A stretch of 64,000 nucleotides of DNA, from contig NZ_KB233225.1 of NCBI RefSeq assembly GCF_000314855.2, positions 62,001-126,000 of the forward strand, written 5' to 3'. Position numbers and translations under genes: made by a program. This stretch comes from Providencia burhodogranariea DSM 19968. Lineage in GTDB: Bacteria; Pseudomonadota; Gammaproteobacteria; Enterobacterales; Enterobacteriaceae. Each line of letters starts with the position of its first letter. The stretch's first letter is position 1. The notes under the pieces were generated by a model that saw only the letters and a list, made by a program, of their open reading frames with translations, was not told the DNA's origin and ran no database searches. Of this stretch, positions 55,397 through 64,000 are shown piece by piece.

Positions 55397-55424
55397 CTTG
55401 AAAATGAAATATTGAGCCTCATAT
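55397..55424 (+). promoter_or_regulatory. Probable second sigma-32 promoter of dnaKJ
   Basis: CTTGAAA at 55397-55403 and CCTCATAT at 55417-55424 are 13 bp apart. This is a less perfect -10 than P1; E. coli dnaK also has a second promoter in this position. Confidence 0.6.
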
Positions 55425-55474
55425 AGATTGATATCGAAATTGAATAAAAAAGAATTCCTTTGGAGGCGTTTTAG

Positions 55475-57388
55475 ATGGGTAAAATTATTGGTATCGACTT
55501 GGGTACAACTAACTCATGCGTTGCAATTATGGATGGCACTACTGCGCGCGTTCTTGAGAACAGCGAAGGTGATCGTACTACTCCTTCCATCATTGCGTAC
55601 ACTCAAGATGGTGAAATTTTAGTTGGTCAGCCAGCAAAACGTCAGGCTGTGACTAACCCAGAAAATACATTGTTCGCGATCAAACGTTTGATCGGTCGTC
55701 GTTTTCAAGACGAAGAAGTTCAGCGTGATGTTTCTATCATGCCATACAAAATTATCGCAGCAGATAATGGTGATGCTTGGATTGATGTTAAAAGCCAAAA
55801 ATTAGCTCCACCACAAATCTCAGCTGAAGTTCTGAAAAAAATGAAGAAAACAGCAGAAGATTACTTGGGTGAGCCAGTAACAGAAGCTGTTATTACTGTT
55901 CCAGCATACTTTAACGATGCTCAGCGCCAAGCAACAAAAGATGCAGGCCGCATTGCTGGTTTAGATGTTAAGCGTATTATCAACGAACCAACTGCGGCAG
56001 CGCTTGCTTACGGCTTGGACAAAGAAATTGGTAACCGCACCATCGCTGTTTATGACTTAGGTGGTGGTACATTTGACTTATCAATTATCGAAATTGATGA
56101 AGTTGATGGTGAAAAAACGTATGAAGTTCTTGCAACCAACGGTGATACTCACTTAGGTGGTGAAGACTTTGATAACCGTTTGATCAACTACTTAGTAGAA
56201 GAATTCAAGAAAGACCAAGGTGTTGACCTGCGTAATGATCCGCTGGCAATGCAACGTCTTAAAGAAGCTGCTGAAAAAGCGAAAATTGAGCTTTCTTCTG
56301 CACAACAAACTGATGTGAACCTGCCGTACATTACTGCGGATGCAACAGGTCCTAAACACATGAATATCAAAGTGACTCGTGCAAAATTAGAGTCATTGGT
56401 AGAAGATTTAATTAAACGTACTATGGAGCCTGTTAAAGTTGCTCTGCAGGACGCAGGCTTAAGCGTAAGCGACATCAACGATGTAATTTTAGTTGGTGGT
56501 CAAATTCGTATGCCTATGGTTCAAAAAGTTGTTGCTGATTTCTTTGGTAAAGAACCACGTAAAGATGTAAACCCAGATGAAGCAGTTGCAATCGGTGCAG
56601 CAGTTCAAGGCGGTGTATTAGCGGGTGATGTTAAAGACGTTCTGTTACTTGACGTAACACCACTGTCTTTAGGTATTGAAACGATGGGTGGCGTGATGAC
56701 TGCGTTAATCGCTAAAAATACCACTATCCCAACTAAACATAGCCAAGTGTTCTCAACAGCTGAAGATAACCAATCTGCGGTAACTATCCATGTTCTGCAG
56801 GGTGAGCGTAAACGTTCTGGTGATAACAAATCACTGGGCCAGTTTAACTTAGATGGTATCCAACCTGCGCAACGTGGTATGCCACAAATTGAAGTCACAT
56901 TTGATATCGATGCTGATGGTATTTTGCATGTTTCTGCGAAAGACAAAAACAGTGGCCGTGAGCAAAAAATCACCATTAAAGCTTCTTCAGGTCTGAATGA
57001 AGAAGAAATTGCAAAAATGGTGCGTGATGCTGAAGCAAACGCAGAAGCTGATCGTAAATTTGAAGAGTTAGTACAGACTCGTAACCAAGCTGATCAACTG
57101 ATTCACGGCACGCGTAAGCAAATCGAAGAAGCAGGCGATAAACTGCCAGCAGAAGATAAAGCGAATATTGAAAAAGCATTGTCTGAGTTAGAAGTAGCAA
57201 CTAAAGGCGAAGATAAAGCTGACATCGAAGCGAAAATCCAAGCTCTAGTTACAGCTTCAGCTAAACTTCTAGAAATTGCACAACAACAAGCTCAAGCTGG
57301 TGCTGCTGATGCAGGCACTGATGCTAAGAAAAATGACGATGTTGTTGATGCTGAATTCGAAGAAGTTAACGACAAAGACAAAAAATAA
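55475..57388 (+). CDS. dnaK: Chaperone DnaK (Hsp70)
   Basis: ATP-dependent Hsp70 chaperone, 637 aa (E. coli 638). The N-terminal nucleotide-binding domain has the phosphate loop [33 protein letters not shown] and [15 protein letters not shown]; the linker [12 protein letters not shown] precedes the substrate-binding domain; the C-terminal lid ends in a [13 protein letters not shown] tail. GGAGG lies just before the ATG. Heat-shock promoters precede it and dnaJ follows. Confidence 0.98.
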   Translation: MGKIIGIDLGTTNSCVAIMDGTTARVLENSEGDRTTPSIIAYTQDGEILVGQPAKRQAVTNPENTLFAIKRLIGRRFQDEEVQRDVSIMPYKIIAADNGDAWIDVKSQKLAPPQISAEVLKKMKKTAEDYLGEPVTEAVITVPAYFNDAQRQATKDAGRIAGLDVKRIINEPTAAALAYGLDKEIGNRTIAVYDLGGGTFDLSIIEIDEVDGEKTYEVLATNGDTHLGGEDFDNRLINYLVEEFKKDQGVDLRNDPLAMQRLKEAAEKAKIELSSAQQTDVNLPYITADATGPKHMNIKVTRAKLESLVEDLIKRTMEPVKVALQDAGLSVSDINDVILVGGQIRMPMVQKVVADFFGKEPRKDVNPDEAVAIGAAVQGGVLAGDVKDVLLLDVTPLSLGIETMGGVMTALIAKNTTIPTKHSQVFSTAEDNQSAVTIHVLQGERKRSGDNKSLGQFNLDGIQPAQRGMPQIEVTFDIDADGILHVSAKDKNSGREQKITIKASSGLNEEEIAKMVRDAEANAEADRKFEELVQTRNQADQLIHGTRKQIEEAGDKLPAEDKANIEKALSELEVATKGEDKADIEAKIQALVTASAKLLEIAQQQAQAGAADAGTDAKKNDDVVDAEFEEVNDKDKK

Positions 57389-57444
57389 TGCCCTTAGCGG
57401 GCGCAGTGACCTTGCTAATGGTTATTAATGGTTACTGATACCGA

Positions 57445-57476
57445 GCACGGGCGTCGAGGAAACTTTACGCCCGTGT
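57445..57476 (+). other. dnaK-dnaJ intergenic stem-loop
   Basis: CACGGGCGT pairs with ACGCCCGTG (10 bp including flanks) around a 12-nt loop. There is no U-tract, so it more likely tunes mRNA stability or dnaJ expression than terminates transcription. Confidence 0.6.
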
Positions 57477-57498
57477 CGGCATGTTAAGGGTAAAATAA

Positions 57499-58644
57499 AT
57501 GGCAAAAAGAGATTTTTATGAGGTATTAGGCCTCGAGAAAAATGCTTCTGATAAAGATATTAAGAAAGCATATAAGCGTTTAGCAATGAAGTACCATCCT
57601 GACCGTAATCAGGAAAAAAAAGATGAAGCAGAAGTTAAATTTAAAGAGATAAAAGAAGCTTACGAAATACTTTCTGACGACCAGAAACGTGCTGCGTATG
57701 ATCAATATGGTCATGCTGCATTTGAGCAAGGTGGAATGGGCGGCGGTGGCGGCGGCTTTGGTGGCGGTGGCGCTGATTTCAGTGATATCTTTGGTGACGT
57801 CTTCGGTGATATTTTTGGTGGTGGCCGTAGACAGCAGCGCCCAAGCCGTGGTTCTGATCTGCAGTACAACATGGAATTGACTCTTGAAGAAGCAGTCCGT
57901 GGAGTGACCAAAGAGATCCGTATCCCGACGTTGGAATCTTGTGATGTTTGTCATGGAAGTGGTGCTAAACCGGGGACGAGTGCAGATACCTGTTCAACTT
58001 GTCATGGTATGGGTCAAGTCCACATGCGTCAGGGCTTTTTCTCTGTACAGCAACCTTGTCCAACCTGTCATGGCCGCGGTAAAGTCATTAAAGATCCGTG
58101 CAATAAATGTCATGGTCATGGTCGCATTGAACGCTATAAAACGCTGTCTGTTAAAATTCCTGCAGGGGTGGATACTGGTGACAGAGTTCGCTTATCAGGC
58201 GAAGGCGAAGCAGGTGAAAATGGTGCACCAGCAGGCGATCTGTTTGTCCAAGTTCATGTGTTACCGCATAATATTTTTGAGCGTGATGGTAGCAACCTGC
58301 ATTGTGAAGTACCGATTAATTTCACAATTGCAGCCCTAGGCGGTGAAATTGAAGTACCGACTCTTGATGGTCGTGTAAAACTTAAAATTCCAGCAGAAAC
58401 CCAAACAGGTAAGATTTTCCGCATGAAAGGTAAAGGCGTGAAATCTGTTCGTGGTGGGTTGCAAGGTGATTTGATGTGCCACACTGTTGTTGAAACGCCA
58501 GTTAAACTTAATGAGAAACAAAAAGAGTTACTCAAAGAGTTTGGTGATTCTCTTGGTGGTACAAGTGGCGAAAAAAATAGCCCTCGCTCAAAAAGCTTTT
58601 TGGACGGCGTGAAGAAATTTTTTGACGACCTAACCAATAAGTAA
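57499..58644 (+). CDS. dnaJ: Chaperone DnaJ (Hsp40)
   Basis: Co-chaperone stimulating the ATPase of DnaK, 381 aa (E. coli 376). J domain with the HPD motif ([12 protein letters not shown], residues about 31-40), a Gly/Phe-rich linker ([14 protein letters not shown]), four CxxCxGxG zinc repeats ([32 protein letters not shown]) and a C-terminal substrate domain. Cotranscribed with dnaK. Confidence 0.98.
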   Translation: MAKRDFYEVLGLEKNASDKDIKKAYKRLAMKYHPDRNQEKKDEAEVKFKEIKEAYEILSDDQKRAAYDQYGHAAFEQGGMGGGGGGFGGGGADFSDIFGDVFGDIFGGGRRQQRPSRGSDLQYNMELTLEEAVRGVTKEIRIPTLESCDVCHGSGAKPGTSADTCSTCHGMGQVHMRQGFFSVQQPCPTCHGRGKVIKDPCNKCHGHGRIERYKTLSVKIPAGVDTGDRVRLSGEGEAGENGAPAGDLFVQVHVLPHNIFERDGSNLHCEVPINFTIAALGGEIEVPTLDGRVKLKIPAETQTGKIFRMKGKGVKSVRGGLQGDLMCHTVVETPVKLNEKQKELLKEFGDSLGGTSGEKNSPRSKSFLDGVKKFFDDLTNK

Positions 58645-58656
58645 TCGATAATGATT

Positions 58657-58688
58657 AAAAATACCCACCAATCCGTGGGTATTTTTTT
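58657..58688 (+). terminator. dnaKJ terminator
   Basis: AAAAATACCCAC and GTGGGTATTTTT form a perfect 12-bp stem around CAATCC with a T7 tract. Confidence 0.92.
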
Positions 58689-58920
58689 ATCAAAATAAAT
58701 TTTTACTTATATTTGTTTATAAGCTACCACTCAGAAAGAGCGAATTTGAACTCGTTACAATATTTATCAATGTGACATGTCACGATAAATCAAAATTTTC
58801 CTGCGTAATATGTCATGAGACCCACTCACAGCTGAATTTTCCAAATACCTAATAATAAAATGATTCTATAATCAATGAATCAATTGTTATAGTATGACAA
58901 TGTCAGCTATTGGATTTTTT

Positions 58921-59028
58921 ATGTTTTATTTGTTTTATTTGTTTTATTTGTTTTATTTGTTTTATTTGTTTTATTTGTTTTATTTGTTTTATTTGTTTTA
59001 TTTGTTTTATTTGATCACGTTTAATTAA
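58921..59028 (+). CDS. Possible 35-aa hydrophobic mini-ORF made of (Phe-Tyr-Leu)10
   Basis: An ATG immediately before the tandem repeat opens a frame that reads M, ten times FYL, then ITFN and a TAA stop. GGA lies six to seven bases upstream and a TATAAT 49 bases upstream. If translated it would be a very hydrophobic, tyrosine-rich peptide. No homologue is known to me and all three plus frames of the repeat are open, so this could be chance. Confidence 0.2.
   Translation: MFYLFYLFYLFYLFYLFYLFYLFYLFYLFYLITFN
58924..59013. repeat. 9-bp tandem repeat, ten perfect copies
   Basis: The unit TTTTATTTG is repeated exactly ten times without a mismatch. Perfect identity suggests recent expansion and likely instability by slipped-strand replication. 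Because the unit is nine bases long, copy-number changes do not alter reading frame. Confidence 0.97.
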
Positions 59029-59107
59029 ATTTATTGGCAGGTCTTTCATATAAACCGTGGCATTAGGTTTTTATTCAAAACTATTCATGATTGTCATGTT
59101 AAATGCG

Positions 59108-59956
59108 CTAGCTACCTAATTTTGCTAACAACACTCCAGCTAAAATAACGATACAGGCAATGACTCTCATCATATTGAAGCGCTCTTTGAGGAACACGAT
59201 TGATAAGAACATTGCAAACAATACGCTGGTTTCCCTAATCGCGGCAACCAGAACAATAGGGGCTTGGCTCATTGCCCAAATTGCAATGCCATAACTGATT
59301 AGCTGCATTAGCCCTCCGAGTAAACCTGTACGCCAATACTGTTTGATACCTTGAAACAGTGTTGCCCGATATTTCATAATACCCGGCGCCATCAGGACGA
59401 TCCCATTCAATAAAAATAGCCACAAAGTATAAACAATAGGGTCTTCACTCGTTCGTGAACCATGTCCGTCAGATAAGGTATAGCAGGCGGTAAAAAATGC
59501 AGTACACAGTGCGTAAAATAGTGCTTTTCCTTTGATATTCAATGTGAATTTTCTGCCTGCAAATGCAATTATAATCACACCACTAATGATTAATAAAATC
59601 CCGATAAATTCCGTCAAAGAGATCACTTCATTAAAGATTAATACGCTGAGTAATGCTGTGATAAGAGGGGCAGATCCTCGCGAAATAGGGTAAATCTGTC
59701 CTAAATCACCATGGGTATAAGCTTGACTTAAAAAGTAGGTATAACCGATGTGAAAAATAACAGAGAGCATTAACCAACGCATTGCATTCATAGAAGGTAA
59801 CCCTAGCCAGAATAGAGCGGGTATGGCTAATACGCCAGAGAAGAATGAGATCATGATAAGACCAAAAAATCGATCATTACCAAATTTAACTAAGGCATTC
59901 CAACTCGCGTGGCAAAAAGCGGCGAATAGTACGGCTAGGAGAACTGAAGTTGTCAT
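59108..59956 (-). CDS. EamA/DMT-family transporter
   Basis: A 282-aa inner-membrane protein with about ten helices and two EamA repeats (residues about 5-133 and 146-280). AFCHASWNALVKFGNDRFFG and SRGSAPLITALLSVLIFNEV in the first half, and AAIRETSVLFAMFLSIVFLKE in the second, are typical of drug/metabolite transporters. The substrate cannot be inferred. It is not found between dnaJ and nhaA in E. coli, so it is an addition to the conserved order. Confidence 0.85.
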   Translation of the reverse strand: MTTSVLLAVLFAAFCHASWNALVKFGNDRFFGLIMISFFSGVLAIPALFWLGLPSMNAMRWLMLSVIFHIGYTYFLSQAYTHGDLGQIYPISRGSAPLITALLSVLIFNEVISLTEFIGILLIISGVIIIAFAGRKFTLNIKGKALFYALCTAFFTACYTLSDGHGSRTSEDPIVYTLWLFLLNGIVLMAPGIMKYRATLFQGIKQYWRTGLLGGLMQLISYGIAIWAMSQAPIVLVAAIRETSVLFAMFLSIVFLKERFNMMRVIACIVILAGVLLAKLGS

Positions 59957-60348
59957 AATAATAAAAAATGATTATTTGAGTAATGAATTAGTATTACCTA
60001 ACGACTCATCTTTGTGAAGCTGTTGCCATTTTTCATGTTATTTACGTTGTAGTAATTCTTCTTTTGCGAGCAAGCTCGAAACAAATAACGAGCTTTGAAA
60101 AAAATTAAGGTTCAAATTGATAGTTAGCTTAATATAGGTTAGGTAGCGCTTTAGGGATGCCATTTATTGAAAAATAAGTACAAACTTTAAATGATTTTTT
60201 TAATTGAAACTTGCAGTTATTTTTTATTAAAAGTGATCTAGCACACAAATAGATCGAAAATTCCGATTTATTATTGATGAATAAACTACTTTTTACGAGT
60301 TAATGATTAGCATACTATTAACACTCTATATATTTTGAGGTTAAACAT
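59957..60348. other. EamA-nhaA divergent spacer
   Basis: About 390 bp with no gene seen. It includes the nhaA promoter region, but no NhaR site could be assigned. A GAGCAAGCTCG dyad near 60069 is the only small element noticed. Confidence 0.4.
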
Positions 60349-61521
60349 ATGACAGCGATCATTCGTAAATTTTTAAGGTTAGAAGCGGCTGGAGGGCTAC
60401 TCCTAATTATTGCTGCCATAGTTGCATTAATTATGGCAAATTCGCCATTTCAGGGGCTATACCAGCAGTTTCTAGATATTCCCATTGTTATCAAGATTTC
60501 AGCACTCGAATTCGATAAGCCATTAATTTTATGGATTAATGATTTCTTGATGGCAATTTTCTTTTTAGTTGTCGGCCTTGAAGTGAAGCGTGAGTTACTC
60601 GAAGGGTCATTGGCTGGGCGTGATAAAGCAATTTTTCCTGCCATTGCTGCTTTAGGTGGAATGATTGCACCGGCATTGATTTATCTACTATTCAACGGTG
60701 CTGATGATGTGGCACGCCAAGGTTGGGCTATACCCGCAGCAACCGATATTGCATTTGCACTTGGTGTCATGGCGTTATTAGGAAAAAGAGTCCCGACTGA
60801 ATTAAAAGTTTTTCTGTTGGCATTAGCGATTATTGATGACCTTGGCGTAATTGTCATTATCGCTTTTTTCTACACAAGTTCAGTTTCTATGATTGCATTA
60901 GGGCTATCAGCCTTATGTATTGCTTTACTGATAATGATGAATTGGCGTCGAGTCGAAAATACCGCTGCCTATTTGATTATCGGTCTAATTTTATGGGCAT
61001 GTATACTTAAGTCAGGGGTTCATGCAACACTTGCTGGTGTTATTGTTGGCTTCTTGATCCCACTACATGGAACGAATGGCACTAAACCTTCAGAAGAACT
61101 GGAGCATGTATTACATCCTTGGGTTGCTTATATGATTTTACCTATATTTGCATTTGCTAATTCAGGTGTGCAATTGGGCGGAGTCACTTTTGATGGGTTG
61201 ATGAGTACATTACCTTTAGGTGTAGCTGCAGGCCTTTTATTTGGTAAGCCTTTAGGTATTTTCTTGTTTAGTTGGGTTTCGGTAAAACTTGGGGTTGCTA
61301 AATTGCCTGAGTCGATGAATTTGAAGCAAGTCTTTGCCGTTTCAGTTTTATGTGGAATCGGTTTTACTATGTCTATTTTTATTACAGGTCTTGCATTTGA
61401 TGGACTAGATGATAGCTATAGTACCTATTCACGACTGGGAATTTTGATAGGATCGACATCTGCAGCATTTTTAGGTTACTTTTTATTAAAGGTAGTGTTA
61501 CCGAAAGTTAAACAAAGGTAA
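60349..61521 (+). CDS. nhaA: Na+/H+ antiporter NhaA
   Basis: Sodium-proton antiporter of 390 aa (E. coli 388). Essential transport residues are visible: the aspartate in [14 protein letters not shown] (Asp133 equivalent) and the pair in [12 protein letters not shown] (Asp163/Asp164). Twelve helices in the NhaA fold. Transcribed with nhaR downstream, which is expected to activate it in response to Na+. Confidence 0.97.
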   Translation: MTAIIRKFLRLEAAGGLLLIIAAIVALIMANSPFQGLYQQFLDIPIVIKISALEFDKPLILWINDFLMAIFFLVVGLEVKRELLEGSLAGRDKAIFPAIAALGGMIAPALIYLLFNGADDVARQGWAIPAATDIAFALGVMALLGKRVPTELKVFLLALAIIDDLGVIVIIAFFYTSSVSMIALGLSALCIALLIMMNWRRVENTAAYLIIGLILWACILKSGVHATLAGVIVGFLIPLHGTNGTKPSEELEHVLHPWVAYMILPIFAFANSGVQLGGVTFDGLMSTLPLGVAAGLLFGKPLGIFLFSWVSVKLGVAKLPESMNLKQVFAVSVLCGIGFTMSIFITGLAFDGLDDSYSTYSRLGILIGSTSAAFLGYFLLKVVLPKVKQR

Positions 61522-61590
61522 CCATTGTCTGAATTCCAATTTTTTCAGAAATAAATAGTAAGAATTTCCGAGCTAATCATCTATCATGTA

Positions 61591-61690
61591 CCCCGCAGTA
61601 TTCATTTTATGTACTCAAAATATTTCGATTTGTATATGGCGAACGTAGTCAAAATTTATACAGTTTGAAGGGTGATGAAGTACTGCGGGG
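61591..61690. repeat. ERIC-like element with 10-bp inverted ends between nhaA and nhaR
   Basis: CCCCGCAGTA (61591-61600) and TACTGCGGGG (61681-61690) are exact inverted repeats. The sequence between them carries degenerate ERIC ends (GTACTCAAAATATTTCGATT and CAGTTTGAAGGGTGATGAAG). It can fold into one long hairpin in the transcript. Confidence 0.6.
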
Positions 61691-61772
61691 CGTTTATAGT
61701 AACGCCTGAAAAGGGGCATAGAGAAAATATAGTCAGCATTGATTATATATTGGCAGTGCAGAAGGAATAGAT

Positions 61773-62696
61773 ATGCGGGTTTCACATCTTAATTTTAATC
61801 ATCTTTATTATTTTTGGCATGTCTGTAAAGAAGGTTCGGTGGTTGGTGCTGCTGAAGCACTATACTTAACACCTCAAACAATCACAGGGCAGATAAAAGC
61901 ATTAGAAGAGCGATTAGGTGGTAAATTATTTAAACGCCAAGGGCGTGGTTTAGTACCATCAGAGCTTGGGCAGCTCATTTTTCGTTACGCAGATAAAATG
62001 TTTATGTTAAGCCAAGAGATGCTTGATATTGTCAACTATAGCCGAGAATCAAATTTACTGTTCGATGTTGGTGTTGCCGATGCACTATCAAAACAGCTGG
62101 TGAGTCGTGTTTTAGAAACCGCGGTTGTTGAACATGAGCAAATCCATCTTCGTTGTTTTGAATCGACTCATGAAATGCTTCTTGAGCAACTTAGCCAACA
62201 TAAACTTGATATGATTTTGTCGGATTGCCCGGTGGATTCCTCACAGCAAGAAGGTCTATTCTCAGTAAAACTAGGCGAATGTAGTGTTAGCTTTTTTTGT
62301 CGGCAGCCGGCCCCGAAAAAACCTTTCCCTGAGTGTTTAGAAGAGCGCCGTTTACTGATACCCGGTCGCCGTTCTATGTTAGGGCGCCATTTACTTACTT
62401 GGATCCGTAATAAAAATTTGCAAGTTGAAGTGCTCGGTGAATTTGATGATGCGGCATTAATGAAAGCTTTTGGTGTATCTCATAATGCGATATTTGTTGC
62501 GCCATCATTATATGGTGAAGATATTTTAGAGGGTGAGGATGTCATCGAACTAGGGCGGTTAGATAGCGTTAAAGAAGAGTATTTTGTTATTTTTGCTGAA
62601 CGAATGATTCAACATCCAGCTGTTCAACGTGTCTGTAATAAAGATTTTTCGAATTTATTCTCAACGCCATTTGATAAGCTTGAGAAAAAAGTCTAA
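61773..62696 (+). CDS. nhaR: LysR-type activator NhaR
   Basis: Transcriptional activator of nhaA, 307 aa (E. coli 301). N-terminal HTH ([20 protein letters not shown]) and LysR substrate-binding domain; [20 protein letters not shown] is the NhaR N-terminus. AAGGAA lies ahead of the ATG. A 251-nt gap with an ERIC-like element separates it from nhaA, so it may also have its own promoter. Confidence 0.94.
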   Translation: MRVSHLNFNHLYYFWHVCKEGSVVGAAEALYLTPQTITGQIKALEERLGGKLFKRQGRGLVPSELGQLIFRYADKMFMLSQEMLDIVNYSRESNLLFDVGVADALSKQLVSRVLETAVVEHEQIHLRCFESTHEMLLEQLSQHKLDMILSDCPVDSSQQEGLFSVKLGECSVSFFCRQPAPKKPFPECLEERRLLIPGRRSMLGRHLLTWIRNKNLQVEVLGEFDDAALMKAFGVSHNAIFVAPSLYGEDILEGEDVIELGRLDSVKEEYFVIFAERMIQHPAVQRVCNKDFSNLFSTPFDKLEKKV

Positions 62697-62701
62697 CAGA
62701 C

Positions 62702-62729
62702 AAAAAAACCGGCAAAAGCCGGTTTTTTT
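62702..62729. terminator. Bidirectional terminator between nhaR and rpsT
   Basis: ACCGGC-AAAA-GCCGGT with A7 and T7 on the flanks; a 12-bp stem in total that works for both convergent genes. Confidence 0.92.
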
Positions 62730-62748
62730 AGCTAATCAAGAAGCAAAA

Positions 62749-63009
62749 TTACATTGCTTTGATTTGAGCAACTAAGTTAGCTTTATGACGTGCTGCTTTA
62801 TTTTTGTGGATCAGGCCTTTACTAGCGTGGCGATCAACAAGAGGTTGCATGTCATTGAATGCTTTCTGAGCTGCTTCTTTATCGCCAGTAGCGATAGCAA
62901 GGTAAACTTTCTTGATAAAAGTACGCACCATAGAACGACGGCTAGCATTATGCTGGCGACGTTTCTCAGATTGTATAGCGCGTTTCTTAGCTGATTTGAT
63001 ATTAGCCAA
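62749..63009 (-). CDS. rpsT: 30S ribosomal protein S20
   Basis: Primary 16S-rRNA-binding protein, 86 aa (E. coli 87). [20 protein letters not shown] is the conserved basic N-terminus; the C-terminus [15 protein letters not shown] also matches. Translation starts at UUG (63009-63007), as in E. coli, with GGGAG upstream. The poor start codon is part of S20 autoregulation in E. coli. The promoter is at 63058-63086. Confidence 0.97.
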   Translation of the reverse strand: MANIKSAKKRAIQSEKRRQHNASRRSMVRTFIKKVYLAIATGDKEAAQKAFNDMQPLVDRHASKGLIHKNKAARHKANLVAQIKAM

Positions 63010-63057
63010 GTTCCAACTCCCAAATGTATTCTATTGAGGACAATTCAAAGGTCGAGG

Positions 63058-63086
63058 AATATGCCCTCTCGGCCTTCATTTGTCAA
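63058..63086 (-). promoter_or_regulatory. rpsT promoter
   Basis: On the minus strand TTGACA (63086-63081) and CATATT (63063-63058) are spaced by 17 bp. This gives a leader of about 45 nt before the UUG start. Confidence 0.75.
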
Positions 63087-63549
63087 TGGATTTGTGCAAA
63101 TAAACGTCGTGTACTTCGACGCAAGTGCGTTTGTGAATGGTGCAAGATTCTACCAGCAAATGCTAGAGGAATACAGATCTTCACATGAAAAAAAGCTTAT
63201 TTGATGATACATAATAAAAAATATTTTTGCTGAAAATAATTTTGAGGTGATGATAATATACCGTTGCGCAATTATTGGTCAGTTGTTGTTTGATTATTAG
63301 TCGCTGATAACAATCACTTGTGTTGGAATACTCGAAAGTTAGAAAAATTTACGATTTTTCGAGACCTCAGCGTAATTTTGTTGTATTGATAATCCATTGG
63401 TTATCCCTATATTTTGATCTTTATATCCAACAATGGGCGATTTTAATAACCTTCCGTTGAATAACAGTAAATTGATTAGGCAAAAGCTGCCTATAACGAG
63501 AACTGAGATCAAAAAAAGAGGATTAAATGAAACCTTTTACGAACATGGG
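63087..63549. other. Spacer between rpsT and ribF
   Basis: About 460 bp without a gene. It may contain a distal rpsT promoter (TATATTATCATC on the minus strand near 63260), but this is uncertain. No repeat element is seen. Confidence 0.4.
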
Positions 63550-63578
63550 TTAACCTTCAGCGTCGTACAAGGTATAAT
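63550..63578 (+). promoter_or_regulatory. Probable ribF promoter
   Basis: TTAACC at 63550-63555 and a perfect TATAAT at 63573-63578 are 17 bp apart, 30 bases before the ribF start codon. Confidence 0.65.
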
Positions 63579-63607
63579 CCAGCAATTTCCTCGGTATTGA
63601 GCCTGTT

Positions 63608-64000
63608 ATGGAGCTAATTCGCGGTATACAAAATATCCGGGCGTGCCATCATGGTTGCGTACTGACTATTGGTAATTTTGATGGTGTTCATCGTGGGCAT
63701 CAGGTTTTACTTCAAAATTTAAAGCTTAAGGGTGAGCAGTTGGGGCTACCAACTGTCGTGATGATTTTTGAACCACAACCTCTTGAATTTTTTATTGGTG
63801 ACAAAGCACCTGCTCGTTTGACGCGTTTGCGAGATAAAGTGAAATACTTAGCGGATAGTGGGGTTGATTACCTACTTTGCGTTGAGTTTAACGATCATTT
63901 TGCCTCACTGACTCCTAATGAATTTGTGGCTGACTTACTGGTCGAAAAATTGGGTGTGAAATATCTCGCCATTGGCGATGATTTCCGTTTTGGTAAAAAT
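63608..64000 (+). CDS. ribF: Bifunctional riboflavin kinase / FAD synthetase (partial, 5' end)
   Basis: The first 131 codons of RibF, cut by the window end. MELIRGIQNIRACHHGC is followed by the nucleotidyl-transferase motif LTIGNFDGVHRGHQVLL, FEPQPLEFF, and AIGDDFRFGKN, all FAD-synthetase domain. The C-terminal flavokinase lies outside. In E. coli ribF leads the ileS-lspA-fkpB-ispH operon. Confidence 0.95.
   Translation, partial: MELIRGIQNIRACHHGCVLTIGNFDGVHRGHQVLLQNLKLKGEQLGLPTVVMIFEPQPLEFFIGDKAPARLTRLRDKVKYLADSGVDYLLCVEFNDHFASLTPNEFVADLLVEKLGVKYLAIGDDFRFGKN

Larger units (their letters stand above)
58645..59107. other. dnaJ-EamA convergent spacer
   Basis: It contains the dnaKJ terminator, a perfect 12-bp palindrome GTGACATGTCAC (58772-58783) with TTTATC and GATAAA flanks, a TATAAT at 58867-58872, and the 90-bp tandem repeat listed separately. 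Confidence 0.6.

Noticed and set aside
57580-57954. 124-aa minus-strand ORF within dnaJ
   Set aside because: It is antisense to the J-domain and Gly/Phe region; low-complexity codons keep the reverse frames open.
58924-59013. CRISPR array
   Set aside because: The 9-bp units are directly contiguous, with no spacers and no cas genes nearby.

Overview
The window is chromosomal DNA of a gamma-proteobacterium of the order Enterobacterales. Gene content and order follow the E. coli 99-0-1 minute region (deoCABD, smp-serB-radA-nadR-ettA, slt-trpR-yjjX-gpmB-rob-creA-arcA-thrLABC, yaaA-talB-mog-satP-dnaKJ-nhaAR-rpsT-ribF). The AT-rich composition, the thr leader sequence, a bactofilin gene like Proteus CcmA and a nupC-like gene in front of deoC point to the Morganellaceae, most likely Providencia or a close relative. 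That genus call is inference. No transposase, integrase, tRNA, rRNA or CRISPR array was seen.

Layout. 1-6505: nucleoside uptake and deoxynucleoside catabolism (CNT transporter, deoC, deoA, deoB, deoD) behind a promoter region with two CRP-like sites 52 bp apart and a CytR-like inverted repeat between them. 6533-17325: accessory block in the place where E. coli has yjjJ-lplA. It holds a GNAT acetyltransferase and a complete Fus/YddAB-PqqL-type protein-iron uptake locus: FecI-like sigma factor, FecR-like regulator, TonB-dependent receptor with a signalling domain, SbmA-like ABC exporter or importer, M16 protease with a lipobox, and a divergent TonB-like gene under a Fur box. 17493-24356: smp, serB, radA, nadR, ettA. 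24717-26245: a DUF1622 membrane protein and a two-ORF bactofilin locus whose reading frames overlap at a slippery A8 run. 26814-33035: slt, trpR, yjjX, gpmB, rob, creA, arcA. 33693-38538: the thr operon with its leader peptide and attenuator. 38729-49327: a copper/silver export island (cusRS, cusCFBA, a DUF411 protein), a three-repeat periplasmic protein behind a second CusR-like box, and a YghZ-type aldo/keto reductase. 49699-55134: yaaA, talB, an internalin-like leucine-rich-repeat gene, mog, satP. 55475-58644: dnaK-dnaJ behind sigma-32 promoters. 58645-64000: a 10-copy 9-bp tandem repeat that is itself an open reading frame, an EamA transporter, nhaA-nhaR, rpsT, and the start of ribF.

ERIC-type intergenic repeats are scattered throughout (deoC-deoA, after deoD, in the sigma/TonB divergent promoter, upstream of serB and radA, directly in front of talB, between nhaA and nhaR), several in transcribed leaders.

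The least expected observations are: (1) a heptamer A-AAA-AAA in the correct register to fuse a two-helix membrane ORF to a bactofilin by -1 frameshifting; (2) a CusR-like box in front of an unrecognised periplasmic repeat protein next to cusRS; (3) a Fus-like iron-piracy locus wired to its own ECF sigma/anti-sigma pair; (4) a perfect in-frame (Phe-Tyr-Leu)10 mini-ORF.
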